Shown here piece by piece: positions 24,296 through 34,367 of a stretch of 64,000 nt of DNA (position 1 is its first letter; each line of letters starts with the position of its first letter). Location of the stretch: the NCBI GenBank assembly GCA_017415165.1, contig JAFQIY010000037.1, forward strand, positions 28,637 to 92,636. Direction: 5' to 3'. A model generated the notes under the pieces. The model saw only the letters and a program-made list of their open reading frames with translations, was not told the DNA's origin and did no database searches. The DNA is from Oscillospiraceae bacterium (GTDB lineage: Bacteria > Bacillota > Clostridia > Oscillospirales > Ruminococcaceae). Both the position numbers and the translations under genes were made by a program.

Positions 24296-24311
24296 GTTAG
24301 CGCCAACTAAC
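24296..24311 (+). promoter_or_regulatory. second DtxR-like operator
   Basis: GTTAG-CGCCAA-CTAAC, an inverted repeat with the same six-base separation between TTAG and CTAA as the operator at 23924-23943. It lies 17 bases before the DUF3793 start. Confidence 0.5.
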
Positions 24312-24327
24312 TGGATGAGGTGAGTTT

Positions 24328-24927
24328 ATGTCAGATAAATGCAACAATTTCGTATGTAAGAACTGTGAGTGCGAGAAATTCGGTCAGAAGCTTGCGTTCC
24401 ATACAGCGCCTACGCTGCTTGGAATAAAGTGCGGAAGCCTTATTTCCCTGACAACGGCGGAGTTTACACTTGATGAGCAGTCTGAACTGTTCAACAGCAA
24501 GGCGGCGGCAAAGGGACTTGTAACGAAAATACTTTGCAGCTGTGGAAACCGCACGCTGTTGTTCGTGTACAACGAAAAGCTGATGAAAAGACGGCTTGCC
24601 GACCCGCAGGTTCAAGAGGTGCTTAAACAGTACGGCTACCCTGAAAATGTTGGAATTGATGAATGTCTTGCGCACCTTTCAAGCCGCATACGCAGCAGCG
24701 AGGAATTCCCGCACGAAATCGGCGTGTTCCTCGGATATCCGCTGGAGGACGTTGTAGGCTTTATTGAGAACAAGGGGGAAAACTTCAAGTTCTGCGGATG
24801 CTGGAAGGTATACGGCAGCGAGGAAAATGCAAAGCGTACATTTGCAAACTATGAGAAATGCCGCAAATTTCTCTGCGGCAGGCTGAACGAGGGTGCTGAC
24901 ATTTATCAGGCACTTAAAATATCGTAA
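24328..24927 (+). CDS. DUF3793 family protein
   Basis: A 199-residue Cys-rich cytosolic protein. It begins with a CNNFVCKNCECEKFG cluster and has recognisable family segments LAFHTAPTLLGIKCGSLISL, CGNRTLLFVYNEKLM and PHEIGVFLGYPLEDVVGFI. The function of DUF3793 is not established; clostridial genes of this family often lie near flavodoxin or iron-related genes (recollection, not checked). The ATG follows GATGAGGTGAG. An upstream DtxR-like inverted repeat supports a metal-responsive role, possibly with the N-terminal Cys cluster binding metal. Confidence 0.82.
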   Translation: MSDKCNNFVCKNCECEKFGQKLAFHTAPTLLGIKCGSLISLTTAEFTLDEQSELFNSKAAAKGLVTKILCSCGNRTLLFVYNEKLMKRRLADPQVQEVLKQYGYPENVGIDECLAHLSSRIRSSEEFPHEIGVFLGYPLEDVVGFIENKGENFKFCGCWKVYGSEENAKRTFANYEKCRKFLCGRLNEGADIYQALKIS

Positions 24928-24939
24928 ATAAACAGAAAA

Positions 24940-24967
24940 CCGCTCCGATAACTCGGAGCGGTAATTT

Positions 24968-24970
<3 letters not shown>
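24940..24970. terminator. bidirectional terminator
   Basis: CCGCTCCGA (24940-24948) pairs with TCGGAGCGG (24953-24961), with T-rich sequence on both sides. It serves the converging DUF3793 and guaB genes. Confidence 0.88.
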
Positions 24971-26476
<1,506 letters not shown>

Positions 26477-26592
26477 TCATAAATATATTTCTATTAGAAT
26501 ATCACTTTACCGCCCTTTAGTCAAGTAATAATTAATGAACAGGCAGTTAGAAAAATATCAAGTTTTGCGGTGTAATTTTGTGCATTTCTTCA

Positions 26593-27753
26593 CTACCCGA
26601 TTTTACCGCTTTCCTTCAGCAGGTTATACAGTGTAGGTTCAAAGGAAAATTCCTTCATCAGGTTCTCGGCTTCTTCAAGATACTGCTCACGTCCGCGGGG
26701 ATTTCCGCTTCGTTTCACGGCACGGATAAGGATATTTTTCGGAGTATGCTCAAAGTCCACGAATTCCAGCAGCTGAGTTTTGTAGCCGCAGTATTCCAGC
26801 AGATTTGCACGGATAGCGTCCGTACAAAGTGCCGCAGTACGCTCCTTGATTATGCCGTAGCGTGTCAGAAGTGAAAGCTTGTCCGACTTCATCTGTGAGT
26901 TAAGCTCGTGCTGACAGCAGGGGACGGAAAAAATCATATCAGCGTTGCGCATTATTGCATTGTGCAAAGCGTAGTCCGTAGCCGTGTCGCAGGCGTGAAG
27001 CGTAACAACCATATCAACCTTGCCCTGTACGGAAGCGCCGCTGATGTCACCCATCTCAAAACGCAGATTTTTGTATCCGTATCTTTCGGCAGCAGCATTG
27101 CACTTTTCGATTACATCGGCTTTCAGGTCAAGACCCAGCATATCAACCTCCGTGCCGAGAATTTCAGTGAAATAGTGGTACAGCACAAAGGTAAGATAGG
27201 ATTTTCCACAGCCGAAATCCACGATTTTCAGCTTTTTTCCCGACAGACCCTTTTCACGCACAGCATCGTCAATAATCTCCGTGAAGCGGTTAATCTGACG
27301 GAACTTGTCATACATAGGCTTTGCAACCTTGCCGTCCTTTGTGAAAACGCCCATATCCACAAGCGCAGGGAATGGCTTGTCCTCAGGGATAATATAGTTT
27401 TTCTTACGGTTATGGGTCTGTTCCGCAGGTACATCGACAGCAGCTGTTTTCTTCTTGTTGAAAAGCACCTTACCCTTTTTTGTAACGGAAAGTGCATATT
27501 CGTAATTTTCACCCCAGCCATTCAGCTGACCATAGCCGTCATTGAAGAAGTCCACGCACTTTTCAGACGCCTCCTCAGCTGTAAGGTTTTCGTGGAACAC
27601 CTGCTTTTCGGTGTATTTTTCAAGCTGATAGCCGCTGTTCTTTTTCAGTATGCATAGCTTGCGGTACTCAGCATTTTTCGGCGGCTTGCTTATAATTATT
27701 CTTGTGGGATTATCCCCGAAAACAGTATCAAGAAATGTGTTTATTTCGCTCAT
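26593..27753 (-). CDS. SAM-dependent methyltransferase, class I
   Basis: Cytosolic methyltransferase of 386 residues. The Rossmann SAM site is KLKIVDFGCGKSYLTFVLY (about 180-200), followed by VDMLGLDLK, MGDIS and VVTLHACDTATDYAL. The SVPCCQHE motif marks the 'methyltransferase domain 32' group related to eukaryotic GSTCD/METTL25 proteins. The N-terminal 150 residues, including a positively charged region, may bind RNA. Start at ATG 27753, preceded by CTGGAGAAAA; the longer ORF begins without a ribosome site. The substrate is unknown, and RNA is an inference from the relatives. Confidence 0.82.
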   Translation of the reverse strand: MSEINTFLDTVFGDNPTRIIISKPPKNAEYRKLCILKKNSGYQLEKYTEKQVFHENLTAEEASEKCVDFFNDGYGQLNGWGENYEYALSVTKKGKVLFNKKKTAAVDVPAEQTHNRKKNYIIPEDKPFPALVDMGVFTKDGKVAKPMYDKFRQINRFTEIIDDAVREKGLSGKKLKIVDFGCGKSYLTFVLYHYFTEILGTEVDMLGLDLKADVIEKCNAAAERYGYKNLRFEMGDISGASVQGKVDMVVTLHACDTATDYALHNAIMRNADMIFSVPCCQHELNSQMKSDKLSLLTRYGIIKERTAALCTDAIRANLLEYCGYKTQLLEFVDFEHTPKNILIRAVKRSGNPRGREQYLEEAENLMKEFSFEPTLYNLLKESGKIG

Positions 27754-27820
27754 AATTTTTCTCCAGAGTTTTTTAAAATTATACCACGGCACTGCCGCAA
27801 ACGTCAAGTGCATAGGAAAC

Positions 27821-27855
27821 AAAAAGCCACCCCTGAATTCAGGAATGGCTTTGAT
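27821..27855 (-). terminator. terminator of the M23 peptidase gene
   Basis: Reading on the minus strand, AAAGCCA...TGAATTCA...TGGCTTTTT forms a long hairpin (27821-27852) ending in a T tract, placed just after the peptidase stop codon. Confidence 0.85.
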
Positions 27856-27861
27856 GTGCTA

Positions 27862-29697
27862 TTAATACTGTGAAACGTAGTCCAATGGGTCTTCATATGA
27901 ACCGTAAGCGTTTCTGATTTCGAAGTGGAGGTGGTTACCTGTGGAGTCACCTGTGCTTCCGACGTAACCGATAAGCTGTCCCTTTACAACGTAATCGCCG
28001 TAGGAAATTTCTGCAAGTGAGCTCATATGAGCGTACATTGCAACCTCACCATTGTCGTGCTTGATTCTTACACAAGTACCGTAACCGCCGTTCCAGCCTG
28101 TTTCAGCCTGTGTGATAGTACCTGCTTCTGTAGCATAGATAGGTGTTCCGTAAGGAGCAGCGATATCAATACCCTTATGACCTCTGCCATCGCCCATATA
28201 AGCGGAAATATAACCGCCGTCAACAGGCCAGAAGTAAACACCTGAACCGCCTGAGCCTTCACTTACAGGAGTAATTGTTTCTCTTGTGCCGACTCTTCTG
28301 TATTCAGTAATCGGTTCGGAAATAATTTCCTCACTGATAATTTCTGTTGCAACAGGAGTATCGCCCTTGTATGTAACCTTTGCAAATACTCGCTTTTCGC
28401 CTTCAACGCCCTCTACATCGACTTCATAGTCGCCCTTGTAGATGTCATCGTCCTCGGTCTTTACGATTTCGTAGTCAATTTCTTCTGTGTACTCAACTTC
28501 ACGGGTAGTCATTACCTGAAGGTAAGGAACTTCTTCACTAAGCTGAATTACAGCACCAATCGGGAAAAATTCCGTAATATCCTCAATTTCTTCGCCCTTG
28601 TAGGAAGCAAAACATTCATTGAGTTCGTCCATAGTCATACCGTTGTCAATTGCAACGTCCCAAGGGTTATCGCCCTTTACAACCTCGTAATAAACAGGCT
28701 CTGTAACGAGAGAGTCGAGCTTTTCAATAATATCAATCTGCTCAACGACCTGGTCAGGCATTACATAATTTTCGTATGTATACTCAACGTTTTTATCGAA
28801 GGAAACCTCGATAACGCCTTCACCTGCATACTCGGTTTTCTTGGTTTCAAGGAAGTTTTCAATTGCTGTATTATCTGTAACAGCTCCGATAAACTCGCCG
28901 TCAACTGTGATAACGTAAGCTCTTTCCTTATCGACAGTGCTTTCAATCATATCAACAGGTTCTTCAGCTTCTACAGGGATTTCTTCAACAGGTTCAGCTT
29001 CAACAATCTGAGTATCAATCTGTTCCTGAATAGCGTCAGCAAGCATCTGCTCGTCGATTACCTTATCCTGAGCACCGAGAGGCTTCAGGGAAAGCATAGC
29101 TGTGATATATGTTTCACTTTCTGTATCGAAGTAAGTTGCTCTGTCAGCAACAACCTGCTGAGCCTGATTGATAACGGATTCTTCGGAAACCACGCCGATT
29201 TCCTGACCGTTATATTCAACGGAAACACCGTAGTCAGCGGAAGTTTTTTCCGCAACAACACCGATGAGTAACGCAATACCAAGCACCGGAACAGTATGGT
29301 TTATAACCGTTTTGGTAAAATTCTTATTGTTCTTTATAGCCGCACCAATATCGGAAAGCTGGAGGATAAGAGCCTTACCGAAGCCTACCTCAGCCATTCT
29401 TTCGGCGAATTTTCCGTTTATTGCAGAAATATTCTCGGCAAACCTTACGAAGCCTCTTCCGAAATTCTTCATTTTGATTAATGAAGCGTCTGCAATTTCT
29501 TTTCCCAAAGGAACAAGACTGTGATTAATCTTTTTTACGGCACTGCCTGCAAGAGAGAGAGTTCTCTTAACGGCAGCGGAACAAATATATGTAACGAGTG
29601 TACCGATGTCCACCATAGCTGACTCAAAATTTATCTTTTTCTTATTAAGTTCAGCGGCATTCTCCGCTTGCTTTTCAGCATTTGGATGAAGGCTCAT
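27862..29697 (-). CDS. membrane-anchored LysM-G5-M23 cell-wall endopeptidase
   Basis: Zn2+ endopeptidase predicted to cut peptide bridges in peptidoglycan outside the cell. The 611-residue order is: amphipathic/basic N-terminal region, one membrane anchor (about 135-152, VPVLGIALLIGVVA), a beta domain, an acidic linker, a LysM motif (VVKGDNPWDVAIDNGMTMDELN), a G5 domain (about 400-480, TTREVEYTEEIDYEIVKTED), and an M23 domain with HKGIDIAAPYGTPI, AMYAHMS and NHLHFEI (metal and catalytic His/Asp). It is alone on its transcript. Two exact WalR-type boxes upstream suggest control by the essential cell-wall two-component system. Confidence 0.92.
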   Translation of the reverse strand: MSLHPNAEKQAENAAELNKKKINFESAMVDIGTLVTYICSAAVKRTLSLAGSAVKKINHSLVPLGKEIADASLIKMKNFGRGFVRFAENISAINGKFAERMAEVGFGKALILQLSDIGAAIKNNKNFTKTVINHTVPVLGIALLIGVVAEKTSADYGVSVEYNGQEIGVVSEESVINQAQQVVADRATYFDTESETYITAMLSLKPLGAQDKVIDEQMLADAIQEQIDTQIVEAEPVEEIPVEAEEPVDMIESTVDKERAYVITVDGEFIGAVTDNTAIENFLETKKTEYAGEGVIEVSFDKNVEYTYENYVMPDQVVEQIDIIEKLDSLVTEPVYYEVVKGDNPWDVAIDNGMTMDELNECFASYKGEEIEDITEFFPIGAVIQLSEEVPYLQVMTTREVEYTEEIDYEIVKTEDDDIYKGDYEVDVEGVEGEKRVFAKVTYKGDTPVATEIISEEIISEPITEYRRVGTRETITPVSEGSGGSGVYFWPVDGGYISAYMGDGRGHKGIDIAAPYGTPIYATEAGTITQAETGWNGGYGTCVRIKHDNGEVAMYAHMSSLAEISYGDYVVKGQLIGYVGSTGDSTGNHLHFEIRNAYGSYEDPLDYVSQY

Positions 29698-30081
29698 TAC
29701 AACAACTCCTTTCCGTATTTTTCACACATATTATTTATCATATAAAAATTGTCTGCAAATCAAACAGTTACAAAACAGTAACATTACTACTATTATACCC
29801 TTTTTGCCTGAAAAATCAACCATTAATCGTTTTAAGTCACAATTTCTTCATCTTTTTTGGACGTTATTACAAATTGTTTGCGAATTTTTAGTTGTTATGC
29901 CTATAAATTTTATTGTATTCTTTGTCATAATCTTTGCTTTTTTGTTGCATCACGCTAAAATTAACAATTTATTACAGTTACAATCTGTAACTTTTTTAAA
30001 GTCACTTTTAAAATAAATGACGTAAAACAGCCATTTCAGCCAATTCAAATTATTACAAAACGGTAACAAAGAGTTACAATC
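29698..30081 (-). promoter_or_regulatory. promoter region of the M23 gene with two WalR-type boxes
   Basis: This 384-base gap has no gene. On the minus strand TGTTAC-TGTTT-TGTAAC (29783-29767) and TGTTAC-CGTTT-TGTAAT (30068-30052) both match the WalR consensus TGTWAH-N5-TGTWAH exactly (established for Bacillus and Staphylococcus). The proximal box ends nine bases before a -35-like TTGCAG (29758-29753), which has a 17-base spacer to AATAAT. That is the position for activation. A near-match, GTTACAGATTGTAAC, lies between them with spacing off by one base. Confidence 0.65.
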
Positions 30082-30981
30082 CTACATCTCAGAAAATAAC
30101 GTTGCCATATCCTCTCTCAGCGGACAGCTTACCACAATTTCTCTGCCGTCGGACAACGGAAAACTCATTTCGCCGCAGTGAAGTGCCTGAACCTTGCAGT
30201 GTTCAAGGCTTCCACCGTAAAAATCGTCCCCTGCAAGAGGGTGACCCACAGAAGAAAAATGCACCCTTATCTGATGAGTACGGCCTGTTTCAAGCAAGAC
30301 CCTGACCAGACTGTGAAATGCATTGCTTTTTATAATAGTATAGTTTGTCACGGCACGCTGACCGTCGCTTCTTACCTCACGGCGGATTATTGATTCTCCA
30401 GCCCTTCCGATTGGTGCGTCAATTCTGTACCCCTCCGATGTTTCCGTCCATTCAATTCCCTCACAGCAGCCTGACGGAACAGGCTTGCCCTCGGTTACGG
30501 CGTAGTAAACCTTATTGATTTTTCCACCGTAAATATTTGCAGCGTGTGCATTTTTTGCAGCAGCGCAAAGTCCCGATGTGTCCTTGTCAAGCCTGTTTAT
30601 AGGACGAAAGGTCAGCTGAGGATACATTGCCGAAAAGCAGTTGCCAAGCGTATCGCCCTGATGCTTTATGGACGGATGCACAGGCATTCCTGCGGGCTTG
30701 TTGAAGATGACAAGATTTTCGTCCTCATATGCAACGGGCACAGTAAGGTCTGAGTTTGGTTCAAGCAGGCTTTCGTCAAGGTTTTTCAGCACCACGACAT
30801 CGCCGTCGCTGACGATATCAACCGTTCTCAGCAATTCGCCTCGTCGGGTTATTCCCATATTGACACGTTTAAGCTTTGTCACAAGCCGTCTTGATACACC
30901 GCACTGCCTGAGAAAATCGCCGCAGGTTATACCGCCGTTTTCTACCGTAAATTCAATTGTTCCAGCTTTATCTTGAAGCAA
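30082..30981 (-). CDS. RluA/RluD-family pseudouridine synthase
   Basis: Converts uridine to pseudouridine in rRNA or tRNA. The 299-residue protein has an S4-like N-terminus (GDFLRQCGVSRRLVTKLKR), and the catalytic motif RPINRLDKDTSGL with the nucleophilic Asp. Other family pieces are VIFNKPAGMPVHPS, LLETGRTHQIRVHFSSVGHPLAGDDFYGG. It is close to the usual RluD length. The start is TTG at 30981 with GGAG nine bases upstream, overlapping the end of the preceding membrane-protein gene by 14 bases. Which RNA position it modifies cannot be told from the sequence. Confidence 0.92.
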   Translation of the reverse strand: MLQDKAGTIEFTVENGGITCGDFLRQCGVSRRLVTKLKRVNMGITRRGELLRTVDIVSDGDVVVLKNLDESLLEPNSDLTVPVAYEDENLVIFNKPAGMPVHPSIKHQGDTLGNCFSAMYPQLTFRPINRLDKDTSGLCAAAKNAHAANIYGGKINKVYYAVTEGKPVPSGCCEGIEWTETSEGYRIDAPIGRAGESIIRREVRSDGQRAVTNYTIIKSNAFHSLVRVLLETGRTHQIRVHFSSVGHPLAGDDFYGGSLEHCKVQALHCGEMSFPLSDGREIVVSCPLREDMATLFSEM

Positions 30982-31789
30982 ATTTTTCTCTCCGTTCCAT
31001 ATTTACAAGTTTGTCCTTTTCAAAACCGTCCTCAATTATTTCATTTATTGCCGCCGTGTAAATCATCATCATTTTCGGAATTACAAAAATCATTGGGAAA
31101 ACAACTATACAGGGAATCAGCATTATTGCACAGCTTCTGAGCACCTCTATCATATAACCCTGTTTGCCTTTCATAAACTGTACGCTTTCGTTTATTATTT
31201 CGCCTGCAGGTCTGTCGTGACCGAGAGCGTAAAGATATGGTGCAGCCGCATATTTTATATTGATGATGTTATATGCCAGATATGTCAGGGCGGAAAGCAT
31301 AAGGAGTGCCACGACCACCAGATTATATCCGAGACCGCCGCCGATAGTGTTGAATTTGATTATGAGGTATATTCCTGCACTGAGCAGAATTGAAAAGGGA
31401 ATCAGCAGGAAGATTTTTTTCAGAAACAGCATAGCACTCAGCTTATAAACCTGAAGCAGACGCTTGGCTGAAAAATAACAGCTGAATATGCTCTTTGCGT
31501 GGACGGAATGTCCTCTGACCTGCTGAAGTCTGTACCATCTTAAACCGTAATTATAGGGAACAGTAATCACCAGCATAAAAAGAGCAAGAATGGCGGTTAC
31601 TGTAAGCATAATTTTGTCTGCTGCATTTTCAATTATGCCCATAGAAACAAGCGTATTCATTATGATATACCAGGCAAAAACAGCAGCACAAAGTCCGCCT
31701 GCCGAAATGATAAACGCTGCACAACTTTCTCCCCAGCATTTTCTCATACGGGGAGCAATACTCTGTTTAAGTTCCTTTACATTTTTCAA
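30968..31789 (-). CDS. multi-pass membrane protein (DUF975-like)
   Basis: A 273-residue protein with about five or six membrane segments (for example AAFIISAGGLCAAVFAWYII, IMLTVTAILALFMLVITVPY, LVVVALLMLSALTYLAYNII). The pattern of a short N-terminal helix (KNVKELKQSIAPRMRKCWG) and a cytosolic loop resembles DUF975 proteins; the function is unknown. The start is TTG at 31789, eight bases after GGAGG. It overlaps the pseudouridine synthase gene and is 15 bases after the phosphatase gene, so it lies in a three-gene operon. Confidence 0.75.
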   Translation of the reverse strand: MKNVKELKQSIAPRMRKCWGESCAAFIISAGGLCAAVFAWYIIMNTLVSMGIIENAADKIMLTVTAILALFMLVITVPYNYGLRWYRLQQVRGHSVHAKSIFSCYFSAKRLLQVYKLSAMLFLKKIFLLIPFSILLSAGIYLIIKFNTIGGGLGYNLVVVALLMLSALTYLAYNIINIKYAAAPYLYALGHDRPAGEIINESVQFMKGKQGYMIEVLRSCAIMLIPCIVVFPMIFVIPKMMMIYTAAINEIIEDGFEKDKLVNMERREKFASR

Positions 31790-31804
31790 AATGTGTTCCT
31801 CCGA

Positions 31805-32422
31805 TTAATCTTTTCCCGGAATTTTACCAAGAATTTCAAAGGTGTTGCCATTCTGCCACATCATTGCGCTGACAAGAATTTCGTACCCCTCGCCGGGGTC
31901 GCAGGCAAATTCCATTGGCTTCATTTTCGGCAGACCGAAGCAGGACATCATATTCATCAGAATTCCCGAATGGGTTACCACGCCTGTATGTGTGTAGCCG
32001 TTTTTCATCATATCCATTATAATCAGATTAAGGGCGGAATAGCATCTCATCATCATACTGCGGAGAGTCTCTCCGTTCGGCGGAGGGTTGTCAAGTCCGC
32101 CCTTGAGCCATTTCTTATAGCTGTCAAGCTGAATAAGTTCTTCGGCAGGAAGTCCCTCGAACACGCCGAAGTCCATTTCTCTCAGGTCATCGACAATGAC
32201 AATTTCACGTTCAGGGAAAAGAATTTCCGCAGACTGAACTGCTCTTTCAAGAGGGCTTGAATATACTCTCTGTACTTTCGGATATTCATACTGGTCGTAT
32301 TTATCCTCCAGCGCTTCTCTGCCTGTTTCAGAAAGCGGCAGGTCAGTCTTGCCGATATAAATTCCGTTCTCATTAGCCTCGGTAAGACCGTGGCGAAGTA
32401 TGCTTATGCGGTATCCTTTCAT
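31805..32422 (-). CDS. histidine phosphatase (phosphoglycerate mutase-like)
   Basis: Cytosolic phosphatase of 205 residues with the RHG motif ISILRHGLTEANENG (phospho-accepting His), the second-half YSSPLERAVQSAEI, REMDFGVFEGL and the later VVTHSGILMNM His. ATG 32422 is chosen since GAGAGGAG precedes it; an upstream in-frame start overlaps that site. It heads the operon with the membrane protein and pseudouridine synthase. Its substrate cannot be predicted; members act on sugar phosphates, alpha-ribazole phosphate or others. Confidence 0.88.
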   Translation of the reverse strand: MKGYRISILRHGLTEANENGIYIGKTDLPLSETGREALEDKYDQYEYPKVQRVYSSPLERAVQSAEILFPEREIVIVDDLREMDFGVFEGLPAEELIQLDSYKKWLKGGLDNPPPNGETLRSMMMRCYSALNLIIMDMMKNGYTHTGVVTHSGILMNMMSCFGLPKMKPMEFACDPGEGYEILVSAMMWQNGNTFEILGKIPGKD

Positions 32423-32593
32423 TGGAATTGCTCCTCTCATTTCTATTTAATGGTAAAAATAAAGTGTTTTTTATACAAATATACAAAAAAAATTCTCAAC
32501 ATTTATCGACTTTTTTTGCCTAAACCTATTTACAAATTGTACGTTATAAGTTATAATTTACAGTATGTAAAGAATTTTTCAGGAGGTGACGTG

Positions 32594-33301
32594 ATGAATT
32601 CGGACTTTCCAAGAATTATAACCCTGCTCAGGAAAGAACGCGGCATCAGTCAGAAAAAAGCAGCTGCCGACCTCGGCATTTCGCAGGCTCTCCTTTCACA
32701 TTATGAAAAGGGTATCAGAGAATGCGGTCTTGAATTTCTCGTTAAAACAGCAGATTATTATAACGTTTCCTGCGATTATCTTCTTGGTCGTTCCCCCGAA
32801 CCTGCGGGAAAAACGCTCTCATATGAGGATATCCCCGAGCACGACCCCAACAGCAGGGAAAAGATTGCAGCAGGCGGTGTAATGGCATCATTCAATAAAA
32901 AGCTTGTCATCAATGCGGTTACTGTCCTGTTTTCACTTGTTCAGAAAACAAAAAGTGCTGCAATTTTAAAGGAAGTTTCCAACTACCTTATGCTTTCTGT
33001 GTATAAGATGTTCCGCATCGTGTATTCGGCTAACCCGAAGAATGACCAGCATTTCTTCACAATTCCCGAAATTATCGCATCAGGCTCAGCTTCGGCAGCG
33101 ATGTCCGTGTGTGAGGCTAATGCTTCCGCAGCAGCAAAGGGTGTTGCGGTAAACGGCAATGATGTTGCCGCAGAAACGGATGACACGCTTATTACAGCAA
33201 ATTCCCTCGCTGAGGAATATGCAGGTTCAGCGTCCTCGCTTCTTAATGTTATCAAGAACAGCGAAGCCCGTATGCAGATGATAAACAATTCTGACAAATA
33301 A
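32594..33301 (+). CDS. XRE-family regulator with helical C-terminal domain
   Basis: A 235-residue DNA-binding protein. The HTH covers about residues 7-62 (IITLLRKERGISQKKAAADL, then ISQALLSHYEKG) ending in CDYLLGRSPEP. The C-terminal 150 residues are Ala/Ser-rich helices, without a recognised domain. AGGAGGTGACGTG precedes ATG 32594, which decides the start; the ORF extends 68 codons further upstream without support. It is divergent from the histidine-phosphatase operon across 171 bases and may regulate it. A bidirectional terminator follows. Confidence 0.85.
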   Translation: MNSDFPRIITLLRKERGISQKKAAADLGISQALLSHYEKGIRECGLEFLVKTADYYNVSCDYLLGRSPEPAGKTLSYEDIPEHDPNSREKIAAGGVMASFNKKLVINAVTVLFSLVQKTKSAAILKEVSNYLMLSVYKMFRIVYSANPKNDQHFFTIPEIIASGSASAAMSVCEANASAAAKGVAVNGNDVAAETDDTLITANSLAEEYAGSASSLLNVIKNSEARMQMINNSDK

Positions 33302-33349
33302 TATTCTAACATACTTTTCGTCTTTTTTCAATAGCCAATAAACAAGTAT

Positions 33350-33388
33350 AACCTGAGAAGAACAGATTTCTTCTCAGGTTATTTTTTG
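33350..33388. terminator. bidirectional terminator
   Basis: AACCTGAGAAGAA (33350-33362) pairs perfectly with TTCTTCTCAGGTT (33368-33380), followed by ATTTTTTG. It lies between the convergent XRE and DUF1385 genes. Confidence 0.9.
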
Positions 33389-33390
33389 TT

Positions 33391-34341
33391 TTACCACTTA
33401 TCTTCTTCGCCCTCTTTTGGCAGGCAGGGAGTAAGTGCCGCAATTGCGCACTCAATCTGCTTGTCAGTCGGCTCTTTTGTTGTAATTCTCTGAAGCCACA
33501 GACCGGGGGCGGAAATTATTTTTGTTATGATGTTGTCGTACTTGCCTGCAAGCTTGATAAGCTCATATGCAATTGAGGCTTCGGGGATAAGACAAAGCAT
33601 CTGCACGCCGAAACGAAGCCACATATTTGTCCTCGGCAGGAAGATACCAACGATAAGACTGAGCAGGAGTACGATAAGTATAAAGCTTGTTCCGCAGCGT
33701 GGGTGGAAACGGGTATGCTTGCGGACATTTTCCACTGTAAGTTCTTCCTGTGCCTCGTAGCAGGCAATGGTTTTGTGCTCAGCACCGTGGTACATAAAGG
33801 TTGTTTTGATACTTCCCATAAAGGAAATAGCGTACATATATCCCACAAGCAGCACAAGTCTTGCCAGACCCTCGATAATAGGTCTTGCTGTTTCAGCCGC
33901 ACCCAGCTTTACGAAGATATTGCCCACGAGGATAGGACCGCCCTTGAATACTATAAGGGAAAAAGCAAGTGCGATAACAACGGAAATAATCATTATCACG
34001 TTAACAAGCTTGTCACCGAATTTGTCGGTAAGCCACTGCTCGAATTTGCTTAATTCTTCTTCCTCATCGTCCTCGGTAATCTGCTTTTCGGCAGATTTCA
34101 TCGTGCATCGGATACCCTCTGCCATACTTGATACAAAGTTTATACAGCCTCTTATAAACGGTGCTTTTTTGTACCAAGGTGCATCCTTGCCGTTTTTAAC
34201 AGCCCACTGTTCAACGTCAATCGTGCCGTCAGGGAGTCTGCAAGCCATTGCGGCAGTTGTGATACCTCTCATATAAACGCCCTCAATCAGCGCCTGTCCG
34301 CCGATTTTGGACTTGAAACATTCTTTTTTGCAATCACTCAT
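33391..34341 (-). CDS. DUF1385 (YqhQ-like) membrane protein
   Basis: A 316-residue protein with the family signature IGGQALIEGVYMRG near the N-terminus, YHGAEHKTIACYE and RFHPRCGTSFI in the middle, and four to five membrane segments (about 105-125, 145-175, 225-245, 250-275). YqhQ-like proteins are conserved in Firmicutes, often beside prmC/prfA; the His/Cys motif suggests metal binding, but the function is not established. Here it is the last gene of the minus-strand run after a histidine kinase. The start follows GAAAGGATACACC. Confidence 0.88.
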   Translation of the reverse strand: MSDCKKECFKSKIGGQALIEGVYMRGITTAAMACRLPDGTIDVEQWAVKNGKDAPWYKKAPFIRGCINFVSSMAEGIRCTMKSAEKQITEDDEEEELSKFEQWLTDKFGDKLVNVIMIISVVIALAFSLIVFKGGPILVGNIFVKLGAAETARPIIEGLARLVLLVGYMYAISFMGSIKTTFMYHGAEHKTIACYEAQEELTVENVRKHTRFHPRCGTSFILIVLLLSLIVGIFLPRTNMWLRFGVQMLCLIPEASIAYELIKLAGKYDNIITKIISAPGLWLQRITTKEPTDKQIECAIAALTPCLPKEGEEDKW

Positions 34342-34367
34342 TTTTTGGTGTATCCTTTCTTTTGGGG

